A stretch of 64,000 nt of DNA from Eledone cirrhosa. Lineage: Eukaryota; Mollusca; Cephalopoda; Octopoda; Eledonidae. Below, one piece after another: positions 54,542-64,000 of this stretch. The number at the start of each line of letters is the position of its first letter. Positions within the stretch are counted from its first letter, which is position 1. The notes under the pieces are model-generated. The model did no database searches. It saw nothing but the letters and a program-made list of their open reading frames with translations, and was not told the origin of the DNA. A program made the translations under genes and the position numbers. Where the stretch lies: assembly GCA_964016885.1 (NCBI GenBank), contig OZ024759.1:8574172-8638171 (forward strand), written 5' to 3'.

Positions 54542-56275
54542 CTTTGAGGAGTAATAGACACAACATGTCTACCTCTAGTTATAGACACAACATGTCTACC
54601 TCTGAGTTATAGACACAACATGTCTACCTCTGAGTTATAGACACAACATGTCTACCTCTGAGTTATAGACACAACATGTCTACCTCTAGTTATAGACACA
54701 TGTCTACCTCTAGTTATAGACACATGTCTACCCCTGAGTTATAGACACAACATGTCTACCTCTGAGTTATAGACACAACATGTCTACCTCTAGTTATAGA
54801 CACATGTCTACCTCTAGTTATAGGCACAACATGTCTACCTCTAGTTATAGGCACAACATGTCTACCTCTAGTTATAGACACAACATGTCTACCTCTAGTT
54901 ATAGACACAACATGTCTACCTCTGAGTTATAGACACAACATGTCTACCCCTGAGTTATAGACAAAACATGTCTACCTCTGAGTTATAGACACAACATGTC
55001 TACCTCTAGTTATAGACACAACATGTCTACCCCTGAGTTATAGACACAACATGTCTACCCCTGAGTTATAGACACAACATGTCTACCCCTGAGTTATAGA
55101 CACATGTCTACCTCTGAGTTATAGACACATGTCTACCTCTAGTTATAGACACAACATGTCTACCCCTGAGTTATAGACACAACATGTCTACCTCTGAGTT
55201 ATAGACAACATCTCTACCTCTGAGTTATAGACACAACATGTCTACCTCTGAGTTATAGACACAACATGTCTACCTCTAGTTATAGACACATGTCTACCTC
55301 TGAGTTATAGACACATGATGTCTACCTCTAGTTATAGACACAACATGTCTACCCCTGAGTTATAGACACAACATGTCTACCTCTGAGTTATAGACAACAT
55401 CTCTACCTCTGAGTTATAGACACAACATGTCTACCTCTGAGTTATAGACACAACATGTCTACCTCTAGTTATAGACACATGTCTACCTCTGAGTTATAGA
55501 CACATGATGTCTACCTCTAGTTATAGACACAACATGTCTACCCCTGAGTTATAGACACAACATGTCTACCCCTGAGTTATAGACACAACATGTCTACCTC
55601 TAGTTATAGACACATGTCTACCTCTAGTTATAGACACAACATGTTTACCTCTAGTTATAGACAAAACATGTCTACCTCTGAGTTATAGACACAACATGTC
55701 TACCTCTAGTTATAGACACAACATGTCTACCCCTGAGTTATAGACACAACATGTCTACCTCTAGTTATAGACACATGTCTACCTCTAGTTATAGACAAAA
55801 CATGTCTACCTCTGAGTTATAGACACAACATGTCTACCTCTAGTTATAGACACATGTCTACCTCTAGTTATAGACAAAACATGTCTACCTCTGAGTTATA
55901 GACACAACATGTCTACCTCTAGTTATAGGCACAACATGTCTACCTCTAGTTATAGGCACAACATGTCTACCTCTAGTTATAGACACATGTCTACCTCTAG
56001 TTATAGACACATGTCTACCCCTGAGTTATAGACAACATGTCTACCTCTAGTTATAGACACAACCTCTGAGTTATAGACACATATCTACCTCTAGTTATAG
56101 ACACAACATGTCTACCTCTAGTTATAGGCACATGTCTACCTCTAGTTATAGGAACAACATGTCTACCTCTAGTTATAGGCACAACATGTCTACCTCTAGT
56201 TATAGACACAACATGTCTATCTCTAGTTATAGACACAACATGTCTACCTCTAGTTATAGACACATGTCTACCTCT
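54542..56275. repeat. 24/25/27/28-bp minisatellite
   Basis: About 65 copies of TAGACACAACATGTCTACCT plus CTAGTTA or CTGAGTTA. Two independent length differences (CACAACATG or CACATG; CTAGTTA or CTGAGTTA) create four unit classes. Each unit holds TAGACA and TGTCTA as inverted arms. Two blocks near 55140-55330 and 55340-55520 are almost identical. Confidence 0.96.
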
Positions 56276-56943
56276 AGTTTCACTGAGGAGTTGTTTATAA
56301 TGATGTGAGCTGTTATCATAACACTTTCGCACACACAAACATAGCGAGACAAAAACACACATTCACGACATGCACATACATACACACATTCACACACACA
56401 CACACTTAAATGGTTTTTTTTTTGGTTTTTTATAATTCAATTTTATTTTTAATTTTCTATTTATTTATTGGGGTTTTTTTTCAGTTTTTGATCTTTGAAA
56501 AAAAAAATGTACATTTGAAATGTCTTTTGTCACAACTGACTGACATATTGCACCAGAGTCAGTTAAAGATGGGGGAGGGATAGAAACTAACCCCACTAAA
56601 TAGAAGACCAACAGAAAAAGAGGAATAGTAAGGATGTGGTAGTTAAATCAATCCAAAGAAACAATATTTCCATTATTGATACTATCTGTTGGTGACAACT
56701 GTCAGAAGAAAGGAGCTGATTTTTAGATCTAGGAAACTATCTTTCAATTTGTCTTCCCATTGCTGATACTATCTATCTTGATTACAACTCCTAATAGCAG
56801 AAGGAGGGGATGTGATTTGAACTCAGAACACTTACACAGCCATGACAGGTCCCCTCCAATATTGCTACCATTCAACCCCCAACAATCTGAACTGATAATT
56901 TATTAATCAAACCCGTGAAAGAACGATGAAGTTCTTGTCAGCA
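56276..56943. other. No gene seen; CA microsatellite and T-runs
   Basis: CACACA tract at about 56360-56405, T- and A-runs to 56510, then unique-looking sequence ending in a repeat copy (CAGCAGGATTTGAACTGAGA) that seeds the next array. Confidence 0.5.
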
Positions 56944-58092
56944 GGATTTGAACTGAGAGAGTAGTAAGCCAGGATTTGAACTGAGAGAGTAGTAAGTCAG
57001 GATTTGAACTGAGAGAGTAGTAAGCCAGGATTTGAACTGAGAGAGTAGTAAGTCAGGATTTGAACTGAGAGAGTAGTAAGTCAGGATTTGAACTGAGAGA
57101 GTAGTAAGTCAGGATTTGAACTGAGAGAGTAGTAAGTCAGGATTTGAACTGAGAGAGTAGTAAGTCAGGATTTGAACTGAGAGAGTAGTAAGTCAGGATT
57201 TGAACTGAGAGAGTAGTAAGTCAGGATTTGAACTGAGAGAGTAGTAAGTCCGGATTTGAACTGAGAGAGTAGTAAGTCCGGATTTGAACTGAGAGAGTCC
57301 TAAGTCAGGATTTGAACTGAGAGAGTAGTAAGTCAGGATTTGAACTGAGAGAGTAGTAAGTCAGGATTTGAACTGAGAGAGTAGTAAGTCAGGATTTGAA
57401 CTGAGAGAGTAGTAAGTCAGGATTTGAACTGAGAGAGTAGTAAGTCAGGATTTGAACTGAGAGAGTAGTAAGTCAGGATTTGAACTGAGAGAGTAGTAAG
57501 TCAGGATTTGAACTGAGAGAGTAGTAAGTCAGGATTTGAACTGAGAGAGTAGTAAGTCAGGATTTGAACTGAGAGAGTAGTAAGTCAGGATTTGAACTGA
57601 GAGAGTAGTAAGTCAGGATTTGAACTGAGAGAGTAGTAAGTCCGGATTTGAACTGAGAGAGTCCTAAGCCAGGATTTGAACTGAGAGAGTAGTAAGTCAG
57701 GATTTGAACTGAGAGAGTAGTAAGTCAGGATTTGAACTGAGAGGGTAGTAAGCCTGGATTTGAACTGAGAGAGTAGTAAGTCAGGATTTGAACTGAGAGG
57801 GTAGTAAGTCAGGATTTGAACTGAGAGAGTAGTAAGTCAGGATTTGAACTGAGAAAGTAGTAAGCCAGGATTTGAACTGAGAGAGTAGTAAGTTGGGATT
57901 TGAACTGAGAGAGTAGTAAGTCAGGATTTGAACTGAGAGAGTAGTAAGTCCGGATTTGAACTGAGAGAGTAGTAAGTCAGGATTTGAACTGAGAGAGTAG
58001 TAAGTCAGGATTTGAACTGAGAGAGTAGTAAGTCAGGATTTGAACTGAGAGAGTAGTAAGTCCGGATTTGAACTGAGAGAGTAGTAAGCCAG
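56944..58092. repeat. 28-bp minisatellite
   Basis: About 41 copies of GGATTTGAACTGAGAGAGTA followed by GTAAGTCA. Variants AGTCC and GAGTCCTAAG occur in several places. The core TTTGAACTGAGAGAG also occurs once at 18242 and, with a change, at 30330. Confidence 0.96.
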
Positions 58093-58534
58093 ACCAAATA
58101 TCACAAAGTATTTTATCATCTGACACTTTAATAACTCTGTTGATTCGCCAACAATTTTTGGGGAGGGTTAATTTATTAAATTGACCCCAGTACATTACTG
58201 GCATTTTATTTTATCGACCCCTGTAAGGATGAAAGGCAAAGCTAACCCCAGCAGAATTGGGAATCAGTAAGTAAAGGGCCATAATTCTATGCCATGAAGG
58301 ATGCTAATCTACTCACCAATGATGATAATAATAATAATGGTTTCTGATTTTGGGGGAGGGGGAAGTCAATAAAATTGACCCCAGTGCATTACTGGTACTT
58401 TAATTTATCGACTCTGGAAGGATGAAAGGCAAAGTTAACCTTGGCAGGATTTGAACTCAAAACAAAGGGCCGTAACTAAATACCACAAAACATTCCATCT
58501 AACACTATCGATTACTGCCAATCTCCCACTCTGA
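58093..58534 (-). mobile_element. Two SINEs in reverse orientation
   Basis: TTATTTTATCGACCCCTGTA, AGGATGAAAGGCAAAGCTAA, then again TTAATTTATCGACTCTGGAA, GGCAGGATTTGAACTCAAAA. These are reverse complements of the AATAAAGTACCAGTAATG family. Confidence 0.8.
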
Positions 58535-59612
58535 TTAGTTGTTATGACAACAGTGCCCCAGCATGGCCACCATTGCTATGACAGCAGTGCCCCAGTATGG
58601 CCACAATTAGTTGCTATGACAGCAGTGCCCCAGTATGGCCAAAATTAGTTATAACAGCAGTGCTCCAGTATGGCCAAAGTTAGTTATGACAGCAGTGCTC
58701 CAGTATGGCCAAAATTAGTTGCTATGACAGCAGTGCCCCAGTATGGCCACCATTGTTATGACAGCAGTGCCCCAGTATGGCCACCATTGCTATGACAGCA
58801 GTGCCCCAGTATGGCCACCATTGCTATGACAGCAGTGCCCCAGCATGGCCACCATTGTTATGACAGCAGTGCCCCAGTATGGCCACCATTAGTTATAACA
58901 GCAGTGCCCCAGTATGGCCACCATTGCTATGACAGCAGTGCCCCAGTATGGCCACAATTAGTTATAACAGCAGTGCCCCAGTATGGCCACAATTAGTTAT
59001 AACAACAGTGCCCCAGTATGGCCACCATTAGTTATGACAACAGTGCCCCAGCATGGCCACCATTAGTTATAACAGCAGTGCCCCAGTATGGCCACCATTA
59101 GTTATGACAACAGTGCCCCAGTATGGCCAAAATTAGTTATAACAGCAGTGCTCCAGTATGGCCACCATTAGTTATGACAGCAGTGCCCCAGTATGGCTAC
59201 CATTGCTATGACAGCAGTGCCCCAGTATGGCCACCATTGCTATGACAGCAGTGCCCCAGTATGGCCACCATTGCTATGACAGCAGTGCCCCAGTATGGCC
59301 ACCATTGCTATGACAGCAGTGCCCCAGTATGGCCACCATTAGTTATAACAGCAGTGCCCCAGTATGGCCACCATTAGTTATGACAACAGTGCCCCAGTAT
59401 GGCCAAAATTAGTTATAACAGCAGTGCTCCAGTATGGCCACCATTAGTTATGACAGCAGTGCCCCAGTATGGCTACCATTGCTATGACAGCAGTGCCCCA
59501 GTATGGCCACCATTGCTATGACAGCAGTGCCCCAGTATGGCCACCATTGCTATGACAGCAGTGCCCCAGTATGGCCACCATTAGTTATGTCAGCAGTGCC
59601 CCAGCATGGCCA
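58535..59612. repeat. 34/35-bp minisatellite inside a SINE
   Basis: About 31 copies of GACAGCAGTGCCCCAGTATG followed by GCCACCATTGCTAT or GCCACCATTAGTTAT. After the last unit (GCCCCAGCATGGCCACCGTC) the text runs into GGTAAAAGAGTAATAATAAT, as at the single copy near 52562-52625. Confidence 0.95.
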
Positions 59613-59639
59613 CCGTCTCTGGACTTGAACAGGTAAAAG

Positions 59640-59980
59640 AGTAATAATAATAATAACTGTTTCTTATATCAGCACAAGGCCAACAATTTTGGGGGAGGGT
59701 TAGCCCATTAAATCAACCCCAGTACATCACTGGTACTTTATTCTATCGACCCCGTAAGGATGAAAGGCAAAGTCAACCTCGGCGGGATTTGAGGTTAACT
59801 TTGCCTTTCATCCTTACGGGGTCGATAAAATAGAGTACCAGTAATAATAACTCAGATAATAATAATAATTGTTTCTACTTTTGGCACAAGGCCAGCAATT
59901 ACCCCAGTGTATCACTGGTACTTTATTCTATCGACCCCCGTAAAGGATGAAAGGTAAAGTTAACCTCGGCGGGATTAATA
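59640..59980. mobile_element. Head-to-head SINE cluster
   Basis: SINE copies in alternating orientation: 59645-59780 (minus), 59791-59855 (plus), 59870-59980 (minus). The first two form a 51-bp inverted repeat with a 10-base loop. Confidence 0.85.
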
Positions 59981-60275
59981 ATTGTTTCTGAATAATAAAA
60001 AATAAAATATAATGTTTGAGGTTGTAAAAGGAAATAATCCGAAATAGGAGTTGGTGAAACATGTCCCCGCCCTCACACTGACAGACATGGAACACAGGGA
60101 CTTCTTCAGACATGAAGTTGGGCTTTGGGGGGAGGTTTGGCAACAAACATACGCCCCCACCATCATCTGTGGAATGGTTAAAAAAATTAAAAAAAAAAAA
60201 AAAAGGAAAAAAAACAAACACCACTACCACACCACCGCCACCAGACCTTAGTCACACCACCAGCGCTCCTCCGCT
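59981..60275. other. Unassigned tract with protein-like frames
   Basis: 60050-60178 is of balanced composition and open in several frames. On the minus strand it follows a long T-run and CCATTCCACAG, a good acceptor shape. The product is not recognised in any frame and no donor follows. Not called as a gene. Confidence 0.35.
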
Positions 60276-60506
60276 TTAAACCTTTTCATACCAAACGGCC
60301 TGAAACCATCCCTGGTTCTATCATACAAAAATGTACATCTTAAAAGTGTTACTATTTAAATAAAAACCTTCAGCCATTAGTCTATGTAAGTAAAAACCTT
60401 TGTTAAGTTATGTTCCAATTTAACAAAAAAGTTATACTATTACTAAATCTCTCTAAATTTTTGATTATTTTTTATTAAATCATCGGCAGTAAATATCTCA
60501 CAGTAG
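60276..60506 (+). mobile_element. Second MITE family, left part
   Basis: TTTAAACCTTTTCATACCAA, ACCTTTGTTAAGTTATGTTC, TTGATTATTTTTTATTAAAT and TAGAAATATGGTAATGAAAA in the order seen near 45050-45240 and 21230-21390. Confidence 0.65.
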
Positions 60507-61490
60507 AAATATGGTAATGAAAATATTAAAGTGTTTATAGTTATCTAAGAACCTTTGTTATGTTATGTTCCATTAGAAATATGGTAATGAAAATATTAAA
60601 GTGTTTAGAGTTATCTAAGAACCTTTGTTATGTTATGTTCCATTAGAAATATTGTAATGAAAATATTAAAGTGTTTATAGTTATCTAAGAACCTTTGTTA
60701 TGTTATGTTCCATTAGAAATATGGTAATGAAAATATTAAAGTGTTTATAGTTATCTAAGAACCTTTCTTATGTTATGTTCCATTAGAAATATGGTAATGA
60801 AAATATTAAAGTGTTTATAGTTATCTAAGAACCTTTGTTATGTTATGTTCCATTAGAAATATGGTAATGAAAATATTAAAGTGTTTAGAGTTATCTAAGA
60901 ACCTTTCTTATGTTATGTTCCATTAGAAATATGGTAATGAAAATATTAAAGTGTTTATAGTTATCTAAGAACCTTTGTTATGTTATGTTCCATTAGAAAT
61001 ATGGTAATGAAAATATTAAAGTGTTTAGAGTTATCTAAGAACATTTGTTATGTTATGTTCCATTAGAAATATTGTAATGAAAATATTAAAGTGTTTATAG
61101 TTATCTAAGAACCTTTGTTATGTTATGTTCCATTAGAAATATGGTAATGAAAATATTAAAGTGTTTAGAGTTATCTAAGAACATTTGTTATGTTATGTTC
61201 CATTAGAAATATGGTAATGAAAATATTAAAGTGTTTATAGTTATCTAAGAACCTTTCTTATGTTATGTTCCATTAGAAATATTGTAATGAAAATATTAAA
61301 GTGTTTATAGTTATCTAAGAACCTTTGTTATGTTATGTTCCATTAGAAATATGGTAATGAAAATATTAAAGTGTTTATAGTTATCTAAGAACCTTTGTTA
61401 TGTTATGTTCCATTAGAAATATGGTAATGAAAATATTAAAGTGTTTATAGTTATCTAAGAACCTTGGTTATGTTATGTCCCAAACAGCAG
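60507..61490 (+). repeat. 70-bp minisatellite derived from the second MITE family
   Basis: About 14 copies of CATTAGAAATATGGTAATGA followed by AAATATTAAAGTGTTTATAG, TTATCTAAGAACCTTTGTTA and TGTTATGTTC. The unit joins the MITE's right end to its left interior, as if copies had been fused end to end. Confidence 0.94.
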
Positions 61491-61570
61491 CTTATTATTG
61501 AGAAAGTTATTTTACTAAATTCCTTCAAATTATTGATTATTTTCAAAATTCTATGAAAGTTCCCCCAGCA

Positions 61571-63622
61571 ATAGAACCAAGTTGATACCATTGACTAAAC
61601 AATAGAACCAAGTTGATACCATTAACTAAACAATAGAACCAAGTTGATACCATTGACTAAACAATAGAACCAAGTTGATACCATTGACTAAACAATAGAA
61701 CCAAGTTGATACCATTGACTAAACAATAGAACCAAGTTGATACCATTGACTAAACAATAGAACCAAGTTGATACCATTGACTAAACAATAGAACCAAGTT
61801 GATACCATTGACTAAACAATAGAACCAAGTTGATACCATTGACTAAACAATAGAACCAAGTTGATACCATTGACTAAACAATAGAACCAAGTTGATACCA
61901 TTGACTAAACAATAGAACCAAGTTGATACCATTGACTAAACAATAGAACCAAGTTGATACCATTGACTGTACAATAGAACCAAGTTGATACCATTGACTA
62001 AACAATAGAACCAAGTTGATACCATTGACTAAACAACAGAACCAAGTTGATACCATTGACTAAACAATAGAACCAAGTTGATACCATTGACTGTACAATA
62101 GAACCAAGTTGATACCATTGACTAAACAATAGAACCAAGTTGATACCATTGACTAAACAACAGAACCAAGTTGATACCATTGACTAAACAATAGAACCAA
62201 GTTGATACCATTGACTAAACAATAGAACCAAGTTGATACCATTGACTGTACAACAGAACCAAGTTGATACCATTGACTAAACAACAGAACCAAGTTGATA
62301 CCATTGACTGAACAATAGAACCAAGTTGATACCATTGACTGTACAATAGAACCAAGTTGATACCATTGACTAAACAATAGAACCAAGTGGATACCATTGA
62401 CTAAACAATAGAACCAAGTGGATACCATTGACTGAACAATAGAACCAAGTTGATACCATTGACTGTACAATAGAACCAAGTTGATACCATTGACTAAACA
62501 ATAGAACCAAGTTGATACCATTGACTAAACAATAGAACCAAGTGGATACCATTGACTAAACAATAGAACCAAGTTGATACCATTGACTAAACAATAGAAC
62601 CAAGTTGATACCATTGACTAAACAATAGAACCAAGTTGATACCATTGACTAAACAATAGAACCAAGTGGATACCATTGACTGAACAATAGAACCAAGTTG
62701 ATACCATTGACTGTACAATAGAACCAAGTTGATACCATTGACTAAACAATAGAACCAAGTTGATACCATTGACTAAACAATAGAACCAAGTTGATACCAT
62801 TGACTAAACAACAGAACCAAGTTGATACCATTGACTAAACAACAGAACCAAGTTGATACCATTGACTAAACAATAGAACCAAGTTGATACCATTGACTAA
62901 ACAATAGAACCAAGTTGATACCATTGACTGAACAATAGAACCAAGTTGATACCATTGACTGTACAACAGAACCAAGTTGATACCATTGACTAAACAATAG
63001 AACCAAGTTGATACCATTGACTAAACAATAGAACCAAGTTGATACCATTGACTGTACAACAGAACCAAGTTGATACCATTGACTAAACAATAGAACCAAG
63101 TTGATACCATTGACTAAACAACAGAACCAAGTTGATACCATTGACTAAACAACAGAACCAAGTTGATACCATTGACTGAACAATAGAACCAAGTTGATAC
63201 CATTGACTGTACAACAGAACCAAGTTGATACCATTGACTAAACAACAGAACCAAGTTGATACCATTGACTAAACAATAGAACCAAGTTGATACCATTGAC
63301 TAAACAATAGAACCAAGTTGATACCATTGACTGAACAATAGAACCAAGTTGATACCATTGACTGTACAACAGAACCAAGTTGATACCATTGACTGAACAA
63401 TAGAACCAAGTTGATACCATTGACTAAACAATAGAACCAAGTTGATACCATTGACTGAACAATAGAACCAAGTTGATACCATTGACTGTACAATAGAACC
63501 AAGTTGATACCATTGACTGTACAATAGAACCAAGTTGATACCATTGACTGTACAATAGAACCAAGTTGATACCATTGACTGTACAATAGAACCAAGTTGA
63601 TACCATTGACTGAACAATAGAA
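61571..63622. repeat. 31-bp minisatellite
   Basis: About 66 copies of ACCAAGTTGATACCATTGAC plus TAAACAATAGA; variants TGTACAA, TGAACAA and CAACAGA. 31 is not a multiple of three, but the units lack stops on the minus strand in all phases, giving many overlapping open frames that are not genes. Both flanks (TTGATTATTTTCAAAATTCT and GGCAGTGTGAGGCAGAC) resemble the second MITE family. Confidence 0.96.
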
Positions 63623-63813
63623 TGAGGAGGGGACAACCTCCAACACCAATCAATATTTCACTAAATCCCTCCACATTCTTCATTAGTTTCAACATTATTT
63701 GAAAATGGCAGGCAGTGTGAGGCAGACACGTATGGTAAGAAAAGGGTTAATACATAGTTTAGTGGAGGAAACAGCTGGAGGTAACAACAATGATGACTCT
63801 CAGTAGGTCACAG
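63623..63813 (-). other. MLST8: Putative MLST8 3' UTR
   Basis: Lies between the MLST8 stop codon and the 31-bp array. Contains a MITE end (AAGAAAAGGGTTAA at about 63739). No AATAAA is evident on the minus strand here, so the 3' UTR may extend into the array. Confidence 0.45.
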
Positions 63814-63932
63814 CTAAGACAGCACTTCGTCCCGGAAAGCTAAGCTGATGATGGCTTTCTGATGTCCTTTGTATTCCCGGCGTACTTCGCCATTTTCTAC
63901 ACTCCATAGTCGAGCCACGTTGTCAGATGAAG
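63814..63932 (-). CDS. MLST8: MLST8 (mLST8/GbetaL) terminal exon
   Basis: Acceptor GTTTTGTTTCCAG, two bases completing a split Ala codon, then 38 residues ([38 protein letters not shown]) and TAG at 63816-63814. It matches the C-terminus of mLST8 (SSDNLARLW, VETGE, REYGGHQKAV, CLAF). The protein is a seven-bladed WD40 propeller that binds the kinase domain of TOR in TORC1 and TORC2; this exon holds parts of the last two blades. Earlier exons lie beyond the right edge. Confidence 0.93.
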
Positions 63933-63960
63933 CTGGAAACAAAACAAAAACACTGTCTTT

Positions 63961-64000
63961 AGTATATATATATATATATATACATATGTGTATATATAAA
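63961..64000. repeat. (TA)n tract at right edge
   Basis: TATATA run in the MLST8 intron next to the terminal exon. Confidence 0.9.

Noticed and set aside
61874..63695. Many overlapping 60-131 codon minus-strand frames
   Set aside because: They are the 31-bp array read in successive phases; no splice sites, no non-repeat sequence.

Overview
Animal nuclear DNA, most likely from a cephalopod mollusc and probably octopus-like. Four spliced, conserved animal genes can be reconstructed from splice sites and codon phase. The rest is made of tRNA-headed SINEs, TTAA-flanked MITEs, RTE-like LINE pieces, (TA)n tracts and a very large share of minisatellites. The cephalopod call rests on my recollection of the SINE sequences; no search was possible. 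Layout: 1-13583 is one 19/17-bp satellite running off the left edge. 13746-15833 holds a 47-bp and a 30-bp array. 16656-17187 is a MITE carrying a whole SINE. 17222-17360 (+) is a probable last exon of an unrecognised gene. It converges on OSTC (-, 17939-22116, four exons, 149 residues). OSTC is divergent from MRPS2 (+, 23134-31939, three exons, 279 residues), whose first intron holds a LINE copy with a 659-codon open frame and several hairpin elements. 32377-40460 is a 57-bp satellite with higher-order structure. 41013-41935 is a 42-bp array. C12orf57 (-, 43539-48623, three exons, 142 residues) has introns largely built of MITEs, SINEs and arrays. 49105-52300 holds three LINE fragments (-). 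52811-63622 is a run of six minisatellites (37, 27, 28, 34, 70 and 31 bp) separated by SINEs. The last exon of MLST8 (-, 63814-63932) lies at the right edge. About half of the window is tandem repeat, in roughly 15 unrelated arrays. The best signal in the window is that many arrays lie inside, or share their unit with, a dispersed transposable element that elsewhere carries only one copy of the unit. Minisatellites here seem to be born repeatedly from the interiors of SINEs and MITEs. The genes do not form one pathway: OSTC acts in ER N-glycosylation, MRPS2 in mitochondrial translation, MLST8 in TOR signalling, and C12orf57 is a small conserved protein of poorly defined role. Most long open frames inside arrays are artefacts of repeat units whose length is a multiple of three.
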